Below are positions 43,745-53,229 of a DNA stretch of 64,000 bases, piece after piece. The DNA is taken from NCBI RefSeq assembly GCF_010692745.1, contig NZ_JAAHTB010000005.1, positions 62,001 to 126,000 of the forward strand. The letters run 5' to 3'. This stretch comes from Methylobacterium sp. BTF04 (GTDB lineage Bacteria; Pseudomonadota; Alphaproteobacteria; Rhizobiales; Beijerinckiaceae). Each line of letters opens with the position of its first letter. Position 1 is the first letter of the stretch. The notes beneath the pieces were generated by a model. That model was not told the DNA's origin. It worked only from the letters and a program-made list of their open reading frames with translations, and searched no databases. Both the position numbers and the translations under genes were made by a program.

Positions 43745-45769
43745 TCACGACGCGAGGGGGAGGATCTCCAAGGCCCGGCGGTTCAGCGCGGCGATGGCCG
43801 CGACATCGCGCTCGGACGGCATCGGGCGGCCGAGCAGGTAGCCCTGACCCTCGGTGCAGCCTTCGGCTTTCACGAGATCGAAATGCGCCTGCGTCTCGAC
43901 CCCCTCCGCCACGGTGGTGACGCCGATGCGCCGGCCGAGATCGGCGACGACGCCGACGATGGCCGCGCAATCGGGGCGCTGCACGGCATCCTGGACGAAA
44001 GACCCGTCGATCTTGATCTTGTCGAAGGGGAAGGAGCGCAGATGGGCGAGCGACGAAAACCTCGTTCCGAAATCGTCGAGCGCGACGCGAACCCCGAGAT
44101 CCCTGACGCGCCGCAGATCGCTGAGGCAATCGAGTTCGTCGTTCAGCAACGCGCTCTCGGTGATCTCGATCTCGAGCCGGCTCGGCTCCAGGCCCACGCG
44201 CACCAACGCGGCGAGAACGTTGGTCGCCAGGGTTCCCTTGCCGAGCTGCTTGGCGGAGACATTGACGGCGACGCGGGCGCCGTCGTCCCAGGACGCGGCA
44301 TCCTCACAGGCGCGATTGAGAACCCAGATGCCGAGGTCCTCGATCAGACCGCTCTCCTCGGCGACCGGGATGAATTCCTGAGGCGAGATCCACCCCCGAA
44401 CGTGATGGTGCCAGCGGATCAGGCCCTCGCGCGCGGTGATCCGGCCGGTCTCGATGTCGATGATCGGCTGGTAGAACAGGAACAGGCTATCCAGTTCCAT
44501 CAGGGCGGTGCGCAGCTTGATTTCGAGGCGCACACGCTCATGCAGACGGGTCTCGAGGTCGGGCGTGAAAAGCCGGAAGGTCTTCTTGCCGGCGGCCTTG
44601 GCGGCATAGAGCGCCATGTCGGCCCGGGACAGCAGGGTCTCCGAGTCCAGGCCGTGCTCCGGCGTCACGGCGATGCCGATCGAGGCGCCGATCTCGAGCC
44701 GCCGGTCGGCCTCGATCTGGTAGGGCGCGACGATCTCCAGGATCAGGGCTTCGGCGCGTTGCGTCGCCTCCACCCTGCCGCCGCCCGAGATCAAAATCGC
44801 GAATTCGTCGCCCCCGAGGCGACCGACCATCACGCCCGGTTGCGCGTAGCGCGCCCGCACGCGATCCGCGACCCGACTCAGGAGCGTATCCCCAACGAGG
44901 TGACCGTTGGAATCGTTCACGAATTTGAAGCCGTCGAGATCGATGAACAGCAGGCCGAGCTGGGGCGCGGGTTGGGACAGGCAGGCATTGAGATGCTCCC
45001 GGAAGGTGTTCCGGTTCGCGAGGCCCGTCAGCGTATCGTAATGGGCGAGCTGCTGGATCCGGGCCTCGGCCGCGACCTGCTTCGTGATGACCGACCAGGT
45101 CAGCATCGGACCGAGATAGGTTCCGTCCGTCCCGGTGACCGCCGAGATCTGGAGGTCGAGCATTTCGGGTCCGAGCTTGATCCTGGCGTGATGCGGAAGA
45201 TTGGTCGGATCGGACAACAAGCGGCGCTGATGCTCGGGCGCGAGGTGGAAGACGTCGATCGAGGCCCCCAGCAGTTCCGACGGCTCGATCGGTAAAAGTC
45301 CCTCGATCTGCTCGATCGTGCGCATCGAGGTCTCGTTCAGGCAGGTGATGGCGAAGGTGACGGGGTCCACCGTCATCACCGCCACCGGCATGTTGTCGAT
45401 CATGCGGAGCAGGCGATACTCCTCCTGCTTCTTGGCGACCTCGGCGGTGGCGATGGCCCAGACCAGTAGAGCGCGGCTAACGCGACCGGTCGAGTCGGGC
45501 AGGGGGTGGATGTGGAGATCGAGCCATTCCGTGCCGAAGCAGATCCGCGCCTTGTGCGGCAGCCGCGCGGCGTCGGACAGCAACGTGCGCTGGTGGAGCG
45601 GATTCTCGTGAAAGACATCGATCGATGTCCCGACGATGCTGCGCGGATCGAAGCCCAGCGTTTCACGGATCGATTGCAGCAGGTCGATGGAGCAGGGATT
45701 GGCATAGTCGATCTCGAACGTATCGAGATTGCAGGTCATCGCTCCCACCGGAAGCGCGTCGAACATCCG
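43745..45769 (-). CDS. PAS-PAS-GGDEF-EAL cyclic di-GMP protein
   Basis: The protein (674 residues from the ATG at 45769) has two tandem PAS-like domains with duplicated sequence. IVGTSIDVFHENPLHQRTLL in the first matches LLGASIDVFHLAPEHQRRLL in the second. A GGDEF domain with intact GGDEF follows, then an EAL domain with EGL at the first motif and intact NVSAKQL, ITES, LDDFG, KID and AEGVET. The EAL part keeps its metal and catalytic residues, so phosphodiesterase activity is likely; the GGDEF may be cyclase or GTP sensor. No membrane segment. A TTG at 45874 would add 35 residues. Confidence 0.88.
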   Translation of the reverse strand, partial: RMFDALPVGAMTCNLDTFEIDYANPCSIDLLQSIRETLGFDPRSIVGTSIDVFHENPLHQRTLLSDAARLPHKARICFGTEWLDLHIHPLPDSTGRVSRALLVWAIATAEVAKKQEEYRLLRMIDNMPVAVMTVDPVTFAITCLNETSMRTIEQIEGLLPIEPSELLGASIDVFHLAPEHQRRLLSDPTNLPHHARIKLGPEMLDLQISAVTGTDGTYLGPMLTWSVITKQVAAEARIQQLAHYDTLTGLANRNTFREHLNACLSQPAPQLGLLFIDLDGFKFVNDSNGHLVGDTLLSRVADRVRARYAQPGVMVGRLGGDEFAILISGGGRVEATQRAEALILEIVAPYQIEADRRLEIGASIGIAVTPEHGLDSETLLSRADMALYAAKAAGKKTFRLFTPDLETRLHERVRLEIKLRTALMELDSLFLFYQPIIDIETGRITAREGLIRWHHHVRGWISPQEFIPVAEESGLIEDLGIWVLNRACEDAASWDDGARVAVNVSAKQLGKGTLATNVLAALVRVGLEPSRLEIEITESALLNDELDCLSDLRRVRDLGVRVALDDFGTRFSSLAHLRSFPFDKIKIDGSFVQDAVQRPDCAAIVGVVADLGRRIGVTTVAEGVETQAHFDLVKAEGCTEGQGYLLGRPMPSERDVAAIAALNRRALEILPLAS

Positions 45770-46407
45770 CGCGAAGGAAAGCGGCTCGAGCGGCCGAGCA
45801 ATACCGGGGGGGCGCCTTTGCCAGGGCCGGGCAACCAGACATCGAAATGACCCCAACTCAAACGGCACAGACAATCGGATCGGCGTTCATCTTCGCGCGG
45901 CGGCGGAGCCCTCATGAAAATCGCGTTGCGCGACGCGAATGCATCGATCTCTGCATCCCGTCATCTCTCATCGATCATGGAATGATACCGTAAAAATGCT
46001 GTTAAATCAGAATATAGATGCCAGTAAAACAAATATAATTTGAATTTAATATTGGATAAATACCAATCAGAAAATCTTTGCGATTTCAGTATCATTTAGA
46101 ACCATCATTTCGACCGCGCGCCAGACGACCGCTCGCTCCCGTCAACATCAATCACGCCACCCTGCCGCAGCCGCTCTATGGATCCTTGGGCGCGATAGCG
46201 TCGAGGAGCCGAGATCTTTGATGGCGTCTGGCAAATCAGTACCGAGTCACGCTCCCGCCCTGGGAAATCTTGGTGATGGCCGAATACGCCGGTGCGCGGT
46301 GGCAGGTCGGGAAAGAGGTCGCACCGCGTCGCCGTCGATGGACCCGGCGGGATTGAGGCTGTAGGGGAGCCGGCCCAAGCATTCAGCATCTGCGCCGGAG
46401 ACCTAAG
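45770..46407. other. Gap of about 640 bp with an AT-rich core
   Basis: This stretch separates the c-di-GMP gene from the Hsp70-like gene. Its centre (about 45985-46110) is strikingly AT-rich against the surrounding GC-rich DNA, with runs such as ATATAATTTGAATTTAATAT. No open frame, tRNA or inverted-repeat pair explains it. It could be promoter DNA or the remains of an insertion. Confidence 0.55.
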
Positions 46408-47655
46408 ATGGCGGCCTGCGGCCTCGATTTCGGTACCTCGAACACCACCCTCGGCCTCGTCACCGGGCAGCGGCCGCGCCTCGTGCCCCTCGAAGGCCGC
46501 CACCTCACGATTCCGAGCGCGATCTTCTTCCCCCCCGGCCAGCCGGCCTTCGTCGGCCGTGCCGCCATGACAGAGTACGTCGAGGGCACGCCGGGCCGGC
46601 TGATGCGCAGCCTCAAATCGGTGCTTGGTTCGTCGCTGCTGGAAGAGACCACGCCGGTGGGCCGCGAGCGCATCAAGTTCCGGGACGTCATCGGCCGCTA
46701 CCTCGCCGCCGTGAAGGCACGGGCGGAGACGGAGACCGGTCAGGCGATCGACACCGTGGTGCATGGCCGCCCGGTCCACTTCGTCGACGGCGACGAGGCC
46801 GGCGATATCCGCGCCGAGGATGCGCTGCGCGACATCGCCAACGGCATCGGCTTCAAACACGTCTCGTTCCAGTTCGAGCCCATCGCAGCCGCCCTCGATT
46901 ACGAGCAGCAGGTCGAGCGGGAGGAGGTCGCGCTCATCGCCGACATCGGCGGTGGTACCTCCGACTTCTCGATCGTGCGGCTGTCGCCCGAGCGCCACGC
47001 CAAGACCGAACGCGCCGAGGACATCCTGGCCAATGACGGCGTGCGCATCGGCGGCACCGACTTCGACCGGCGCCTCAGCCTCGGCACGGTGATGCCGCTG
47101 CTCGGCTTAGGCAGCCCGATGAGCCGGGGCGACCTCGACGTGCCCAACGCCTATTTCCACGACCTCGCCACGTGGTCGAGCATCAACCGGCTCTACAACC
47201 CCAAGACCCTGCGCGAGATCGAGGAGGTCCGCCGCGACGCGCGCCGGCCCGACCTGATCGACCGGCTCTACACCGTTGTGGAAGCCGAACGCGGACACTC
47301 GCTGGCGATGGAAGTCGAGAGCGCCAAGATCGCCACCTCGGACGAGGGCCACGGCAGCATCGGCCTCGACTGGGTCGAGCGCGGGCTCTCGGCCGATATC
47401 GACCGGAACGGCCTCGTCACGCACACCAACGAGCTCGCCCGGCGCATCGCCGAACGGATCGGCCGCTGCCTGGCTCAGGCCGGACTGAGCGCGGACCGGA
47501 TCGACGCCCTGTTCCTCACCGGCGGCTCCACCGGTCTGCCGCATGTGCGGGCCTCCCTCACCGCCGCCCTGCCCAACGCGCGGGTGGTGGATGGCGACAC
47601 GTTCGGCTCGGTCGGCACCGGCCTGACCATCGAGGCGGCCCGGCGCGCGGCTTGA
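46408..47655 (+). CDS. Hsp70 family protein, YegD type
   Basis: This 415-residue protein has the actin-like ATPase fold without the usual DnaK substrate domain. Phosphate loop 1 is GLDFGTSNTTLGL at about 5-17, phosphate loop 2 is ADIGGGTSDFSIV near 185 and the adenosine motif is LTGGSTGLPHVR near the end. This is the YegD-like chaperone group, of unknown clients. The ATG at 46408 starts directly at the first strand. It precedes an RluA gene by 72 bp on the same strand. Confidence 0.88.
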   Translation: MAACGLDFGTSNTTLGLVTGQRPRLVPLEGRHLTIPSAIFFPPGQPAFVGRAAMTEYVEGTPGRLMRSLKSVLGSSLLEETTPVGRERIKFRDVIGRYLAAVKARAETETGQAIDTVVHGRPVHFVDGDEAGDIRAEDALRDIANGIGFKHVSFQFEPIAAALDYEQQVEREEVALIADIGGGTSDFSIVRLSPERHAKTERAEDILANDGVRIGGTDFDRRLSLGTVMPLLGLGSPMSRGDLDVPNAYFHDLATWSSINRLYNPKTLREIEEVRRDARRPDLIDRLYTVVEAERGHSLAMEVESAKIATSDEGHGSIGLDWVERGLSADIDRNGLVTHTNELARRIAERIGRCLAQAGLSADRIDALFLTGGSTGLPHVRASLTAALPNARVVDGDTFGSVGTGLTIEAARRAA

Positions 47656-47727
47656 TGTCCTGTCGGCCGACCGGGCCTTGCGCTGGGCGCGCTATGCCGC
47701 GGCGGGCGCTGGTGTTACGAGCAGGCC

Positions 47728-49170
47728 ATGACCACACGACCACCTTCACGCGGCGGCTCCGGACGCAAGAGCTCAGGCGCCGGAGCGGGCAAGGGCTCGG
47801 GGCGCGGCCCCGGCCCCGCCGGCAAGAGCCCGTTCGGGGCTAAAAGTCCCTTCGGCGCCAAGCGCCCGTTCCGCACCAGCAAAGGTCCCGAGCGCGAGCG
47901 CGTGGGCCCACGCAGCAGCGCCCTCGACGCCGCCCAGCGGGCGGCCGCCATGCGCGGCGAGGCCGACAAGCGCGCACCCTGGCGCCCCGGCGATGCGCCG
48001 GAATCCGACACCGAATCGGACGCTGCGCCGTCGCGGGTCCGTACGCCGCGCGCCGCGGCCCCCGATACGGCCCGACCCAGCCCCCGTGCCACCGCGCGGA
48101 CCGAGGCGCCGGCCGCACCTGTGGAAGGCCCAACCCGACGCGAGCAGCGCGCGGCCGCCTCCGCCACCCTGGCGTCTGGCGTCCAGACCCTCGTCGTGGA
48201 GGAGGACGAGGCCGAGATGCGGATCGACCGCTTTCTCACCACGCGCTTTCCGCAACTGCCCTTCACCCGTGTCCAGAGCATCGTCCGCAAGGGCGAGTTG
48301 CGGGTCGATGGCAAGCGCGCCAAGCCCAACGACCGGCTCTTGCCCGGCATGAGCGTGCGGGTACCCCCGCTCAAGCTCGATCCGACGGCCGAGCGTCCGC
48401 GCAGCCCCCAGCGCGATGCCACCGACGCGGATTACCTCCGTTCGCTGATCCTCTACGAGGACGCGGAGATGATGGTGCTCAACAAGCCCTTCGGCCTCGC
48501 GGTCCAGGGGGGCTCGGGCACCGTGCGCCACGTCGACGGCCTGCTCGAGGCGCTCACCGGTGCCGACGGTCAGAAGCCGCGTCTGGTCCATCGCCTCGAC
48601 AAGGACACGGCCGGCTGCCTCATCGTCGCCAAGACCCGTCTTGCCGCGGCGACCCTGTCGAAGAGCTTCCGCTCGCGCTCGGCCCGCAAGGTCTACTGGG
48701 CGCTGACCGCGGGCGTGCCGCGCGTGCACCAGGGCAGGATCTCGACCTACCTCGCCAAGGACGAGCCCACCGACGCCGATGCGCGGATGCGGGTGGTCAA
48801 GCACGGCGACGAGGGAGCGGCCCACGCGCTCACCTATTACGCCATGGTCGACAACGCCGCCCAGAAGGTGTCGTGGCTGTCGCTGAAGCCGGTGACCGGG
48901 CGGACGCACCAGCTGCGCGCGCATGCCGCGCATATCGGCCACCCCATCGTCGGCGACCCGAAATACTTCAGTATCGAGAACTGGGAATTGCCGGGCGGCA
49001 TCCAGAACCGCCTGCATCTCCTGGCCCGCCGAATCGTGATCCCGCATCCGCGCACTGGCAAGCCGGTGGACGTGACGGCACCGCTACCGCCGCATATGGC
49101 CCAAAGCTGGAACCTGCTGGGTTTCGACGCCACGCGCTACGATCCCATCGTCGAGGCCCCCGAAGCCTGA
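47728..49170 (+). CDS. RluA/RluC family rRNA pseudouridine synthase with long N-terminal tail
   Basis: This 480-residue protein has about 150 residues of Arg/Ser/Gly/Pro-rich disorder. An S4 RNA-binding domain follows (about 160-210: RIDRFLTTRFPQLPFTRVQS), then a RluA-type catalytic domain with Asp291 in VHRLDKDTAGCL. It should isomerise uridines in 23S rRNA; the S4 plus catalytic layout is that of RluC or RluD. The long basic tail is much longer than in E. coli enzymes and could bind RNA. The ATG at 47728 has only a weak ribosome site; a later start inside the tail cannot be excluded. Confidence 0.88.
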   Translation: MTTRPPSRGGSGRKSSGAGAGKGSGRGPGPAGKSPFGAKSPFGAKRPFRTSKGPERERVGPRSSALDAAQRAAAMRGEADKRAPWRPGDAPESDTESDAAPSRVRTPRAAAPDTARPSPRATARTEAPAAPVEGPTRREQRAAASATLASGVQTLVVEEDEAEMRIDRFLTTRFPQLPFTRVQSIVRKGELRVDGKRAKPNDRLLPGMSVRVPPLKLDPTAERPRSPQRDATDADYLRSLILYEDAEMMVLNKPFGLAVQGGSGTVRHVDGLLEALTGADGQKPRLVHRLDKDTAGCLIVAKTRLAAATLSKSFRSRSARKVYWALTAGVPRVHQGRISTYLAKDEPTDADARMRVVKHGDEGAAHALTYYAMVDNAAQKVSWLSLKPVTGRTHQLRAHAAHIGHPIVGDPKYFSIENWELPGGIQNRLHLLARRIVIPHPRTGKPVDVTAPLPPHMAQSWNLLGFDATRYDPIVEAPEA

Positions 49171-49306
49171 CAATCGGCGGGATGAGGCGCACACTTGTGA
49201 CCGGCCACACCTTGGCAATCGACAGCCAAGCCTTATCCTTCCACAGACACGGCGCGATCGCTCCGGCCCGGATCCACACGCAGAAATGCAAGCGAGAGTC
49301 ACGACC

Positions 49307-49705
49307 ATGAAGCCGGTGATTGTGGCGTGTAGTGCGCTTCTCGGCCTTTCTGTCCTGACGGGCGGTCCGGCGCACAGAGCCCTGGCCCAGACGGCTCCGG
49401 TCGCGCCCCAGGTGGCGCCATCTTCAGCTCCAGCGGCCGCCGCCCCGACAGTTCCTGCCGCGACGCGGCCGCCGGCGTCGGTGCCGGTTCCGCAGGCGCC
49501 GCCATCGAAGCTGCGCGGACCGCCGCCGCCGAAAGCCGGTGAGCGTCGACGCCCGACCTACGCGAGCTGCAACCGGGTGGCGCATCAGCGCAACCTCCAT
49601 GGCGGAGCACGGCGTCGGTTCCTGATTCGGTGCAAGCTCGGCTACGACCGGCCGCGCGCAGCGCAGCCCGCTCAGCCCCAGTCGGCTCCGGCGCGCCAGC
49701 CGTGA
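49307..49705 (+). CDS. Small secreted protein with PsiF-like motif
   Basis: This 132-residue protein has a signal peptide (cleavage near ALAQ, residue 28) and a Pro/Ala-rich linker of about 60 residues. A short C-terminal motif CNRVAHQRNLHGGARRRFL then RC resembles a PsiF repeat, with two cysteines framing a GxxRRxF helix. PsiF proteins are phosphate-starvation periplasmic proteins of unknown role; no Pho box was seen. The ATG at 49307 begins MKPVIVACS; an ATG at 49286 adds seven residues. The HAD gene follows after 7 bp. Confidence 0.6.
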   Translation: MKPVIVACSALLGLSVLTGGPAHRALAQTAPVAPQVAPSSAPAAAAPTVPAATRPPASVPVPQAPPSKLRGPPPPKAGERRRPTYASCNRVAHQRNLHGGARRRFLIRCKLGYDRPRAAQPAQPQSAPARQP

Positions 49706-49712
49706 CGGTTCG

Positions 49713-50408
49713 GTGCCGCCGCCCGTGAAGCTCTTCGTCTTCGACGTCGACGGTACCCTCGTCGACAGCCAGCACCTCATCGTGGCGGCGCAGGGCGTGG
49801 CCTTCGCCGAGCATGGGATTGCCGCGCCCAGCCGAACGGAATCGCTGTCCGTGGTCGGCCTGTCGCTGCCGCAGGCGTTCAAGCGGCTCGTCGGCGAGGA
49901 TGGCCCGGTGGAGGGCCTGTCGGAGAGCTACAAGCGCGCGTTCAACGTCCTGCGCCTCGATCCGAGCTACGAAGAGCCGCTGTTTCCCGGCATGGGCGAC
50001 CTGCTTGCGCGGCTCCACCTCCGCGACGACGTCCGGCTCGGCATCGCCACCGGCAAGGCCCGGCGCGGTGTCGATCGCCTGATCGAGACCCACGGCTGGC
50101 AGGGCTGGTTCGCCACCACCCAGACGGCCGATGACGCGCCCTCGAAGCCGGACCCGGCCATGCTGCTGCAGGCGATGGCCGAAGCCGATGCGAGACCCGA
50201 CGCCACGGTGATGATCGGGGACACCACCTACGACATGGCCATGGCGGTGAGTGCCGGAGCGGCGGCGGTGGGCGTCGGCTGGGGCTACCATCCGGCGGGC
50301 GCCCTGTTCGGGGCCGGGGCGGTGACGGTGGTCGACGACGCCAAGGCGCTGGCCGACCTGTTCACCGGCGCCCTGCGGACCGGAGCCGACGGGATCGCAC
50401 CGGTCTGA
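49713..50408 (+). CDS. HAD family hydrolase, phosphoglycolate phosphatase-like
   Basis: This 231-residue protein has all HAD motifs: nucleophile Asp11 and Asp13 in FDVDGTLVDS, the ATGKARRGVD Thr motif, Lys in SKPDPAML and the IGDTTYDMAMA acidic motif. Cap type and length match Gph/PGP-like phosphatases (subclass IA), which act on phosphoglycolate or other small phosphoesters. The start is GTG at 49713 or GTG at 49725. The gene is closely packed between the secreted protein and the ATP12 gene, consistent with one operon. Confidence 0.88.
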   Translation: MPPPVKLFVFDVDGTLVDSQHLIVAAQGVAFAEHGIAAPSRTESLSVVGLSLPQAFKRLVGEDGPVEGLSESYKRAFNVLRLDPSYEEPLFPGMGDLLARLHLRDDVRLGIATGKARRGVDRLIETHGWQGWFATTQTADDAPSKPDPAMLLQAMAEADARPDATVMIGDTTYDMAMAVSAGAAAVGVGWGYHPAGALFGAGAVTVVDDAKALADLFTGALRTGADGIAPV

Positions 50409-50457
50409 TACCGCACGCCGTCTCGCAGGCGGCACGCCGATGCGCTATCTGACGGCC

Positions 50458-51273
50458 ATGAGCGACACCTCCAATCCCGACTGGCTCGGCGGCCCGTCCG
50501 TCGAACCCGCCGCCTCTCCGAACCCCGCACCGCCGGACCCGACGAAATCGGCGCGTGGTCCCGGCCGGCCGGCACTGCCGAAACGCTTCTATGCCGCGGC
50601 CGGGTCCGCGGAGACGGATGGACAGTTCCGTTTGACCCTCGACGGTCGCGTAGCCAACACGCCCGCCCGCAATCCGCTGGTTCTTCCCACCGAAGCTCTG
50701 GCGCAGGCGGTGGCGGCGGAATGGGAGGCGCAGGTCGCCGTCATCGATCCGCATACGATGCCGCTGACGCGCCTCGCCAACACGGCCATCGACGGTGTGG
50801 CGCCGCGGCGCGACGCCGTGATCGACGATCTGTCGGCCTATGCCGGCACCGATCTCCTCGCCTATCGCGCCGGAGATCCGGAACGCCTGATCGCGAGCCA
50901 GGCCGCCGCCTGGGACCCGGTGCTCGATTGGGCGCGAGACGCCCTCGACGCCCGCTTCATCCTCGGCGAAGGCGTGATGCACGTCACCCAGCCCGAAGCG
51001 ACGGTGGCCGCCCTGCGTCGCGCCCTCGCACAGACGGACGGACCGTTCCGACTGGCCGCCCTCCACACCATGACGACGCTCACCGGCTCGCTGCTGCTAG
51101 CGTTGGCCGTGCTGCACGACCACCTCACACCGGAGCAGGCCTGGGAGGCCGCGCATGTCGACGAGGCCTATCAGGCGAGTGTCTGGGGCACGGATGCCGA
51201 AGCGGAGATTCGCCACGCCCTGCGCAAGGGCGAATTCGCGGCCGCGGCGCGGCTGGCCGCGCTCGCCGGTTAA
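50458..51273 (+). CDS. ATP12 family F1-ATPase assembly chaperone
   Basis: This 271-residue protein has the ATP12 domain from about residue 35 to the end: [45 protein letters not shown] and the C-terminal [17 protein letters not shown]12 binds the F1 alpha subunit during ATP synthase assembly in mitochondria; alphaproteobacterial homologues are thought to do the same. The N-terminus is Pro-rich and variable. ATG 50458 or 50440 are both possible; neither has a good ribosome site. It follows a HAD phosphatase, a frequent neighbour of ATP12 in this group. Confidence 0.9.
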   Translation: MSDTSNPDWLGGPSVEPAASPNPAPPDPTKSARGPGRPALPKRFYAAAGSAETDGQFRLTLDGRVANTPARNPLVLPTEALAQAVAAEWEAQVAVIDPHTMPLTRLANTAIDGVAPRRDAVIDDLSAYAGTDLLAYRAGDPERLIASQAAAWDPVLDWARDALDARFILGEGVMHVTQPEATVAALRRALAQTDGPFRLAALHTMTTLTGSLLLALAVLHDHLTPEQAWEAAHVDEAYQASVWGTDAEAEIRHALRKGEFAAAARLAALAG

Positions 51274-51380
51274 ATCCATTTTCGCAGAAACTTGCTCGTG
51301 CTAAAGGCCGTTCAAACCGTGACCGTCAAGGTTCCACCGGCACGGGCATCGTCGTCTCTCCAGCCGAAGGCCATTCCCGC

Positions 51381-52913
51381 ATGAAGGACATTCTCGAACG
51401 GCTTGAGGAGCGGCGCGCGCAGGCCCGTCTCGGCGGCGGTGAGAACCGCGTCGTGGCCCAGCACAAGCGCGGCAAGCTGACCGCACGCGAGCGCATCGAC
51501 CTCCTCCTCGACCACGGGTCGTTCGAAGAGTTCGACATGTTCGTGCAGCACCGCTCCACCGATTTCGGGATGGAGAAGCAGAAGATCCCCGGCGACGGCG
51601 TGGTCACCGGCTGGGGTACGGTCAACGGCCGCACGGTCTTCCTGTTCTCGAAGGACTTCACGGTCTTCGGCGGGTCGCTCTCCGAGGCGCACGCCGCCAA
51701 GATCATCAAGGTGCAGGACATGGCGCTCAAGATGCGCGCCCCGATCATCGGCATCTTCGACGCCGGCGGTGCCCGTATTCAGGAAGGCGTCGCCGCCCTC
51801 GGCGGCTACGGCGAGGTGTTCAAGCGCAACGTCGCCGCCTCGGGCGTCATCCCTCAGATTTCCGTCATCATGGGTCCGTGCGCGGGTGGCGACGTCTACT
51901 CGCCGGCCATGACCGACTTCATCTTCATGGTGCGCGACACGAGCTACATGTTCGTCACCGGTCCCGACGTGGTGAAGACCGTCACCAACGAGGTCGTGAC
52001 CGCGGAAGAACTCGGTGGCGCCAAGGTCCACACCACCAAGTCGTCCATCGCCGATGGCGCGTTCGAGAATGACGTTGAGGCGCTCCTGCAGATCCGTCGC
52101 CTGATCGACTTCCTGCCGGCCAACAACATCGACGGCGTTCCGGAGATCGAGAGCTTCGACGATCCGCTGCGCCTCGACATGAGCCTCGACACGCTGATCC
52201 CGGACAACCCGAACAAGCCCTACGACATGGGCGAGTTGATCCGCCGGGTGGCCGACGAGGGCGATTTCTTCGAGATCCAGGCGACCTACGCCCGCAACAT
52301 CATGACCGGCTTCGGCCGGATCGAGGGCCGCACCGTCGGGTTCGTCGCCAATCAGCCGATGGTGCTGGCCGGCGTTCTCGACTCCGATGCATCGCGCAAG
52401 GCCGCCCGCTTCGTCCGCTTCTGCGACGCCTTCTCGATTCCGATCGTGACCTTCGTCGACGTCCCCGGCTTCCTGCCCGGCACCGCGCAGGAATACGGCG
52501 GCCTGATCAAGCACGGCGCGAAACTGCTGTTCGCCTACAGCCAAGCGACGGTGCCGCTGGTGACGATCATCACGCGAAAGGCCTTCGGCGGCGCCTACGA
52601 CGTGATGGCCTCGAAGCATGTCGGCGCGGACCTCAACTACGCCTGGCCCACCGCGCAGATCGCCGTGATGGGCGCCAAGGGCGCGGTGGAGATCATCTTC
52701 CGCAGCGAGATCGGCGACACCGACAAGATCGCAGCGCGGACCTCCGAGTATGAGGACCGCTTCCTGTCGCCGTTCGTGGCGGCCGAGCGTGGCTACATCG
52801 ACGAGGTGATCATGCCCCATTCCACCCGCAAGCGCATCGCGCGGGCGCTGGGCATGCTGCGCACCAAGGAGATGGAGCAGCCCTGGAAGAAGCACGACAA
52901 CATTCCGCTCTGA
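51381..52913 (+). CDS. pccB: Propionyl-CoA carboxylase beta subunit
   Basis: This 510-residue carboxyltransferase starts [20 protein letters not shown] and has both crotonase-like halves. The N-terminal half has [17 protein letters not shown] and [12 protein letters not shown]; the C-terminal half has [19 protein letters not shown] and [17 protein letters not shown]. It makes (S)-methylmalonyl-CoA from propionyl-CoA with the biotinylated alpha subunit (not in the window). In methylotrophs this is part of the ethylmalonyl-CoA pathway and of propionate use. The ATG at 51381 begins the known family N-terminus. A good terminator follows. Confidence 0.95.
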   Translation: MKDILERLEERRAQARLGGGENRVVAQHKRGKLTARERIDLLLDHGSFEEFDMFVQHRSTDFGMEKQKIPGDGVVTGWGTVNGRTVFLFSKDFTVFGGSLSEAHAAKIIKVQDMALKMRAPIIGIFDAGGARIQEGVAALGGYGEVFKRNVAASGVIPQISVIMGPCAGGDVYSPAMTDFIFMVRDTSYMFVTGPDVVKTVTNEVVTAEELGGAKVHTTKSSIADGAFENDVEALLQIRRLIDFLPANNIDGVPEIESFDDPLRLDMSLDTLIPDNPNKPYDMGELIRRVADEGDFFEIQATYARNIMTGFGRIEGRTVGFVANQPMVLAGVLDSDASRKAARFVRFCDAFSIPIVTFVDVPGFLPGTAQEYGGLIKHGAKLLFAYSQATVPLVTIITRKAFGGAYDVMASKHVGADLNYAWPTAQIAVMGAKGAVEIIFRSEIGDTDKIAARTSEYEDRFLSPFVAAERGYIDEVIMPHSTRKRIARALGMLRTKEMEQPWKKHDNIPL

Positions 52914-52930
52914 GGCGGGACCCCGCCGGG

Positions 52931-52958
52931 AAAGTCCGACGGCGCTGTCGGGCTTTTT
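52931..52958 (+). terminator. Rho-independent terminator after pccB
   Basis: AAAGTCCGAC (52931-52940) pairs with GTCGGGCTTT (52947-52956) around GGCGCT, with one G-T pair, and is followed by further T bases (52957-52958). Confidence 0.82.
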
Positions 52959-53025
52959 CCGAACTTTCCATGCGGCCGATTCTCAAAGGCATGCCATGAT
53001 CGTCCCGGACAGTAAGGAGACGGTC

Positions 53026-53154
53026 ATGGCTACCGAAAACAAACGTGGCAGTCGCGAGGCCAAGAAGCCGAAAAAGCCCGTGGTCAAGACCATCGCGGCA
53101 GCGGCTTCGAACAAGGATATGGTCAGCGCAGCAGTGAAGAACGCCAAGAAATAG
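53026..53154 (+). CDS. 42-residue basic protein, unknown function
   Basis: A short frame begins with ATG at 53026 after an excellent AAGGAGA ribosome site (53013-53019, six bases away) and ends with TAG at 53152-53154. The product starts MATENKRGSREAKKPKKP, is strongly basic (about 11 Lys) and ends in AVKNAKK. It has no signal peptide, cysteine or aromatic residue. The strong ribosome site, isolated setting and Lys/Ala composition argue for a real gene, probably a small nucleic-acid-binding or stress peptide of a kind common in Hyphomicrobiales. The role is unknown. Confidence 0.65.
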   Translation: MATENKRGSREAKKPKKPVVKTIAAAASNKDMVSAAVKNAKK

Positions 53155-53229
53155 GTCGATCCGACCAACGAGCCGGTCCGGCAGCGGTACGACGCCAGCG
53201 TCGGCCGCAGGATCGGCTCGTGCCGGACA

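Noticed and set aside
44420-44440. EGL in place of EAL as evidence of a dead phosphodiesterase
   Set aside because: The metal-binding Glu is retained and all other catalytic motifs are intact; Ala to Gly does not predict loss of activity.
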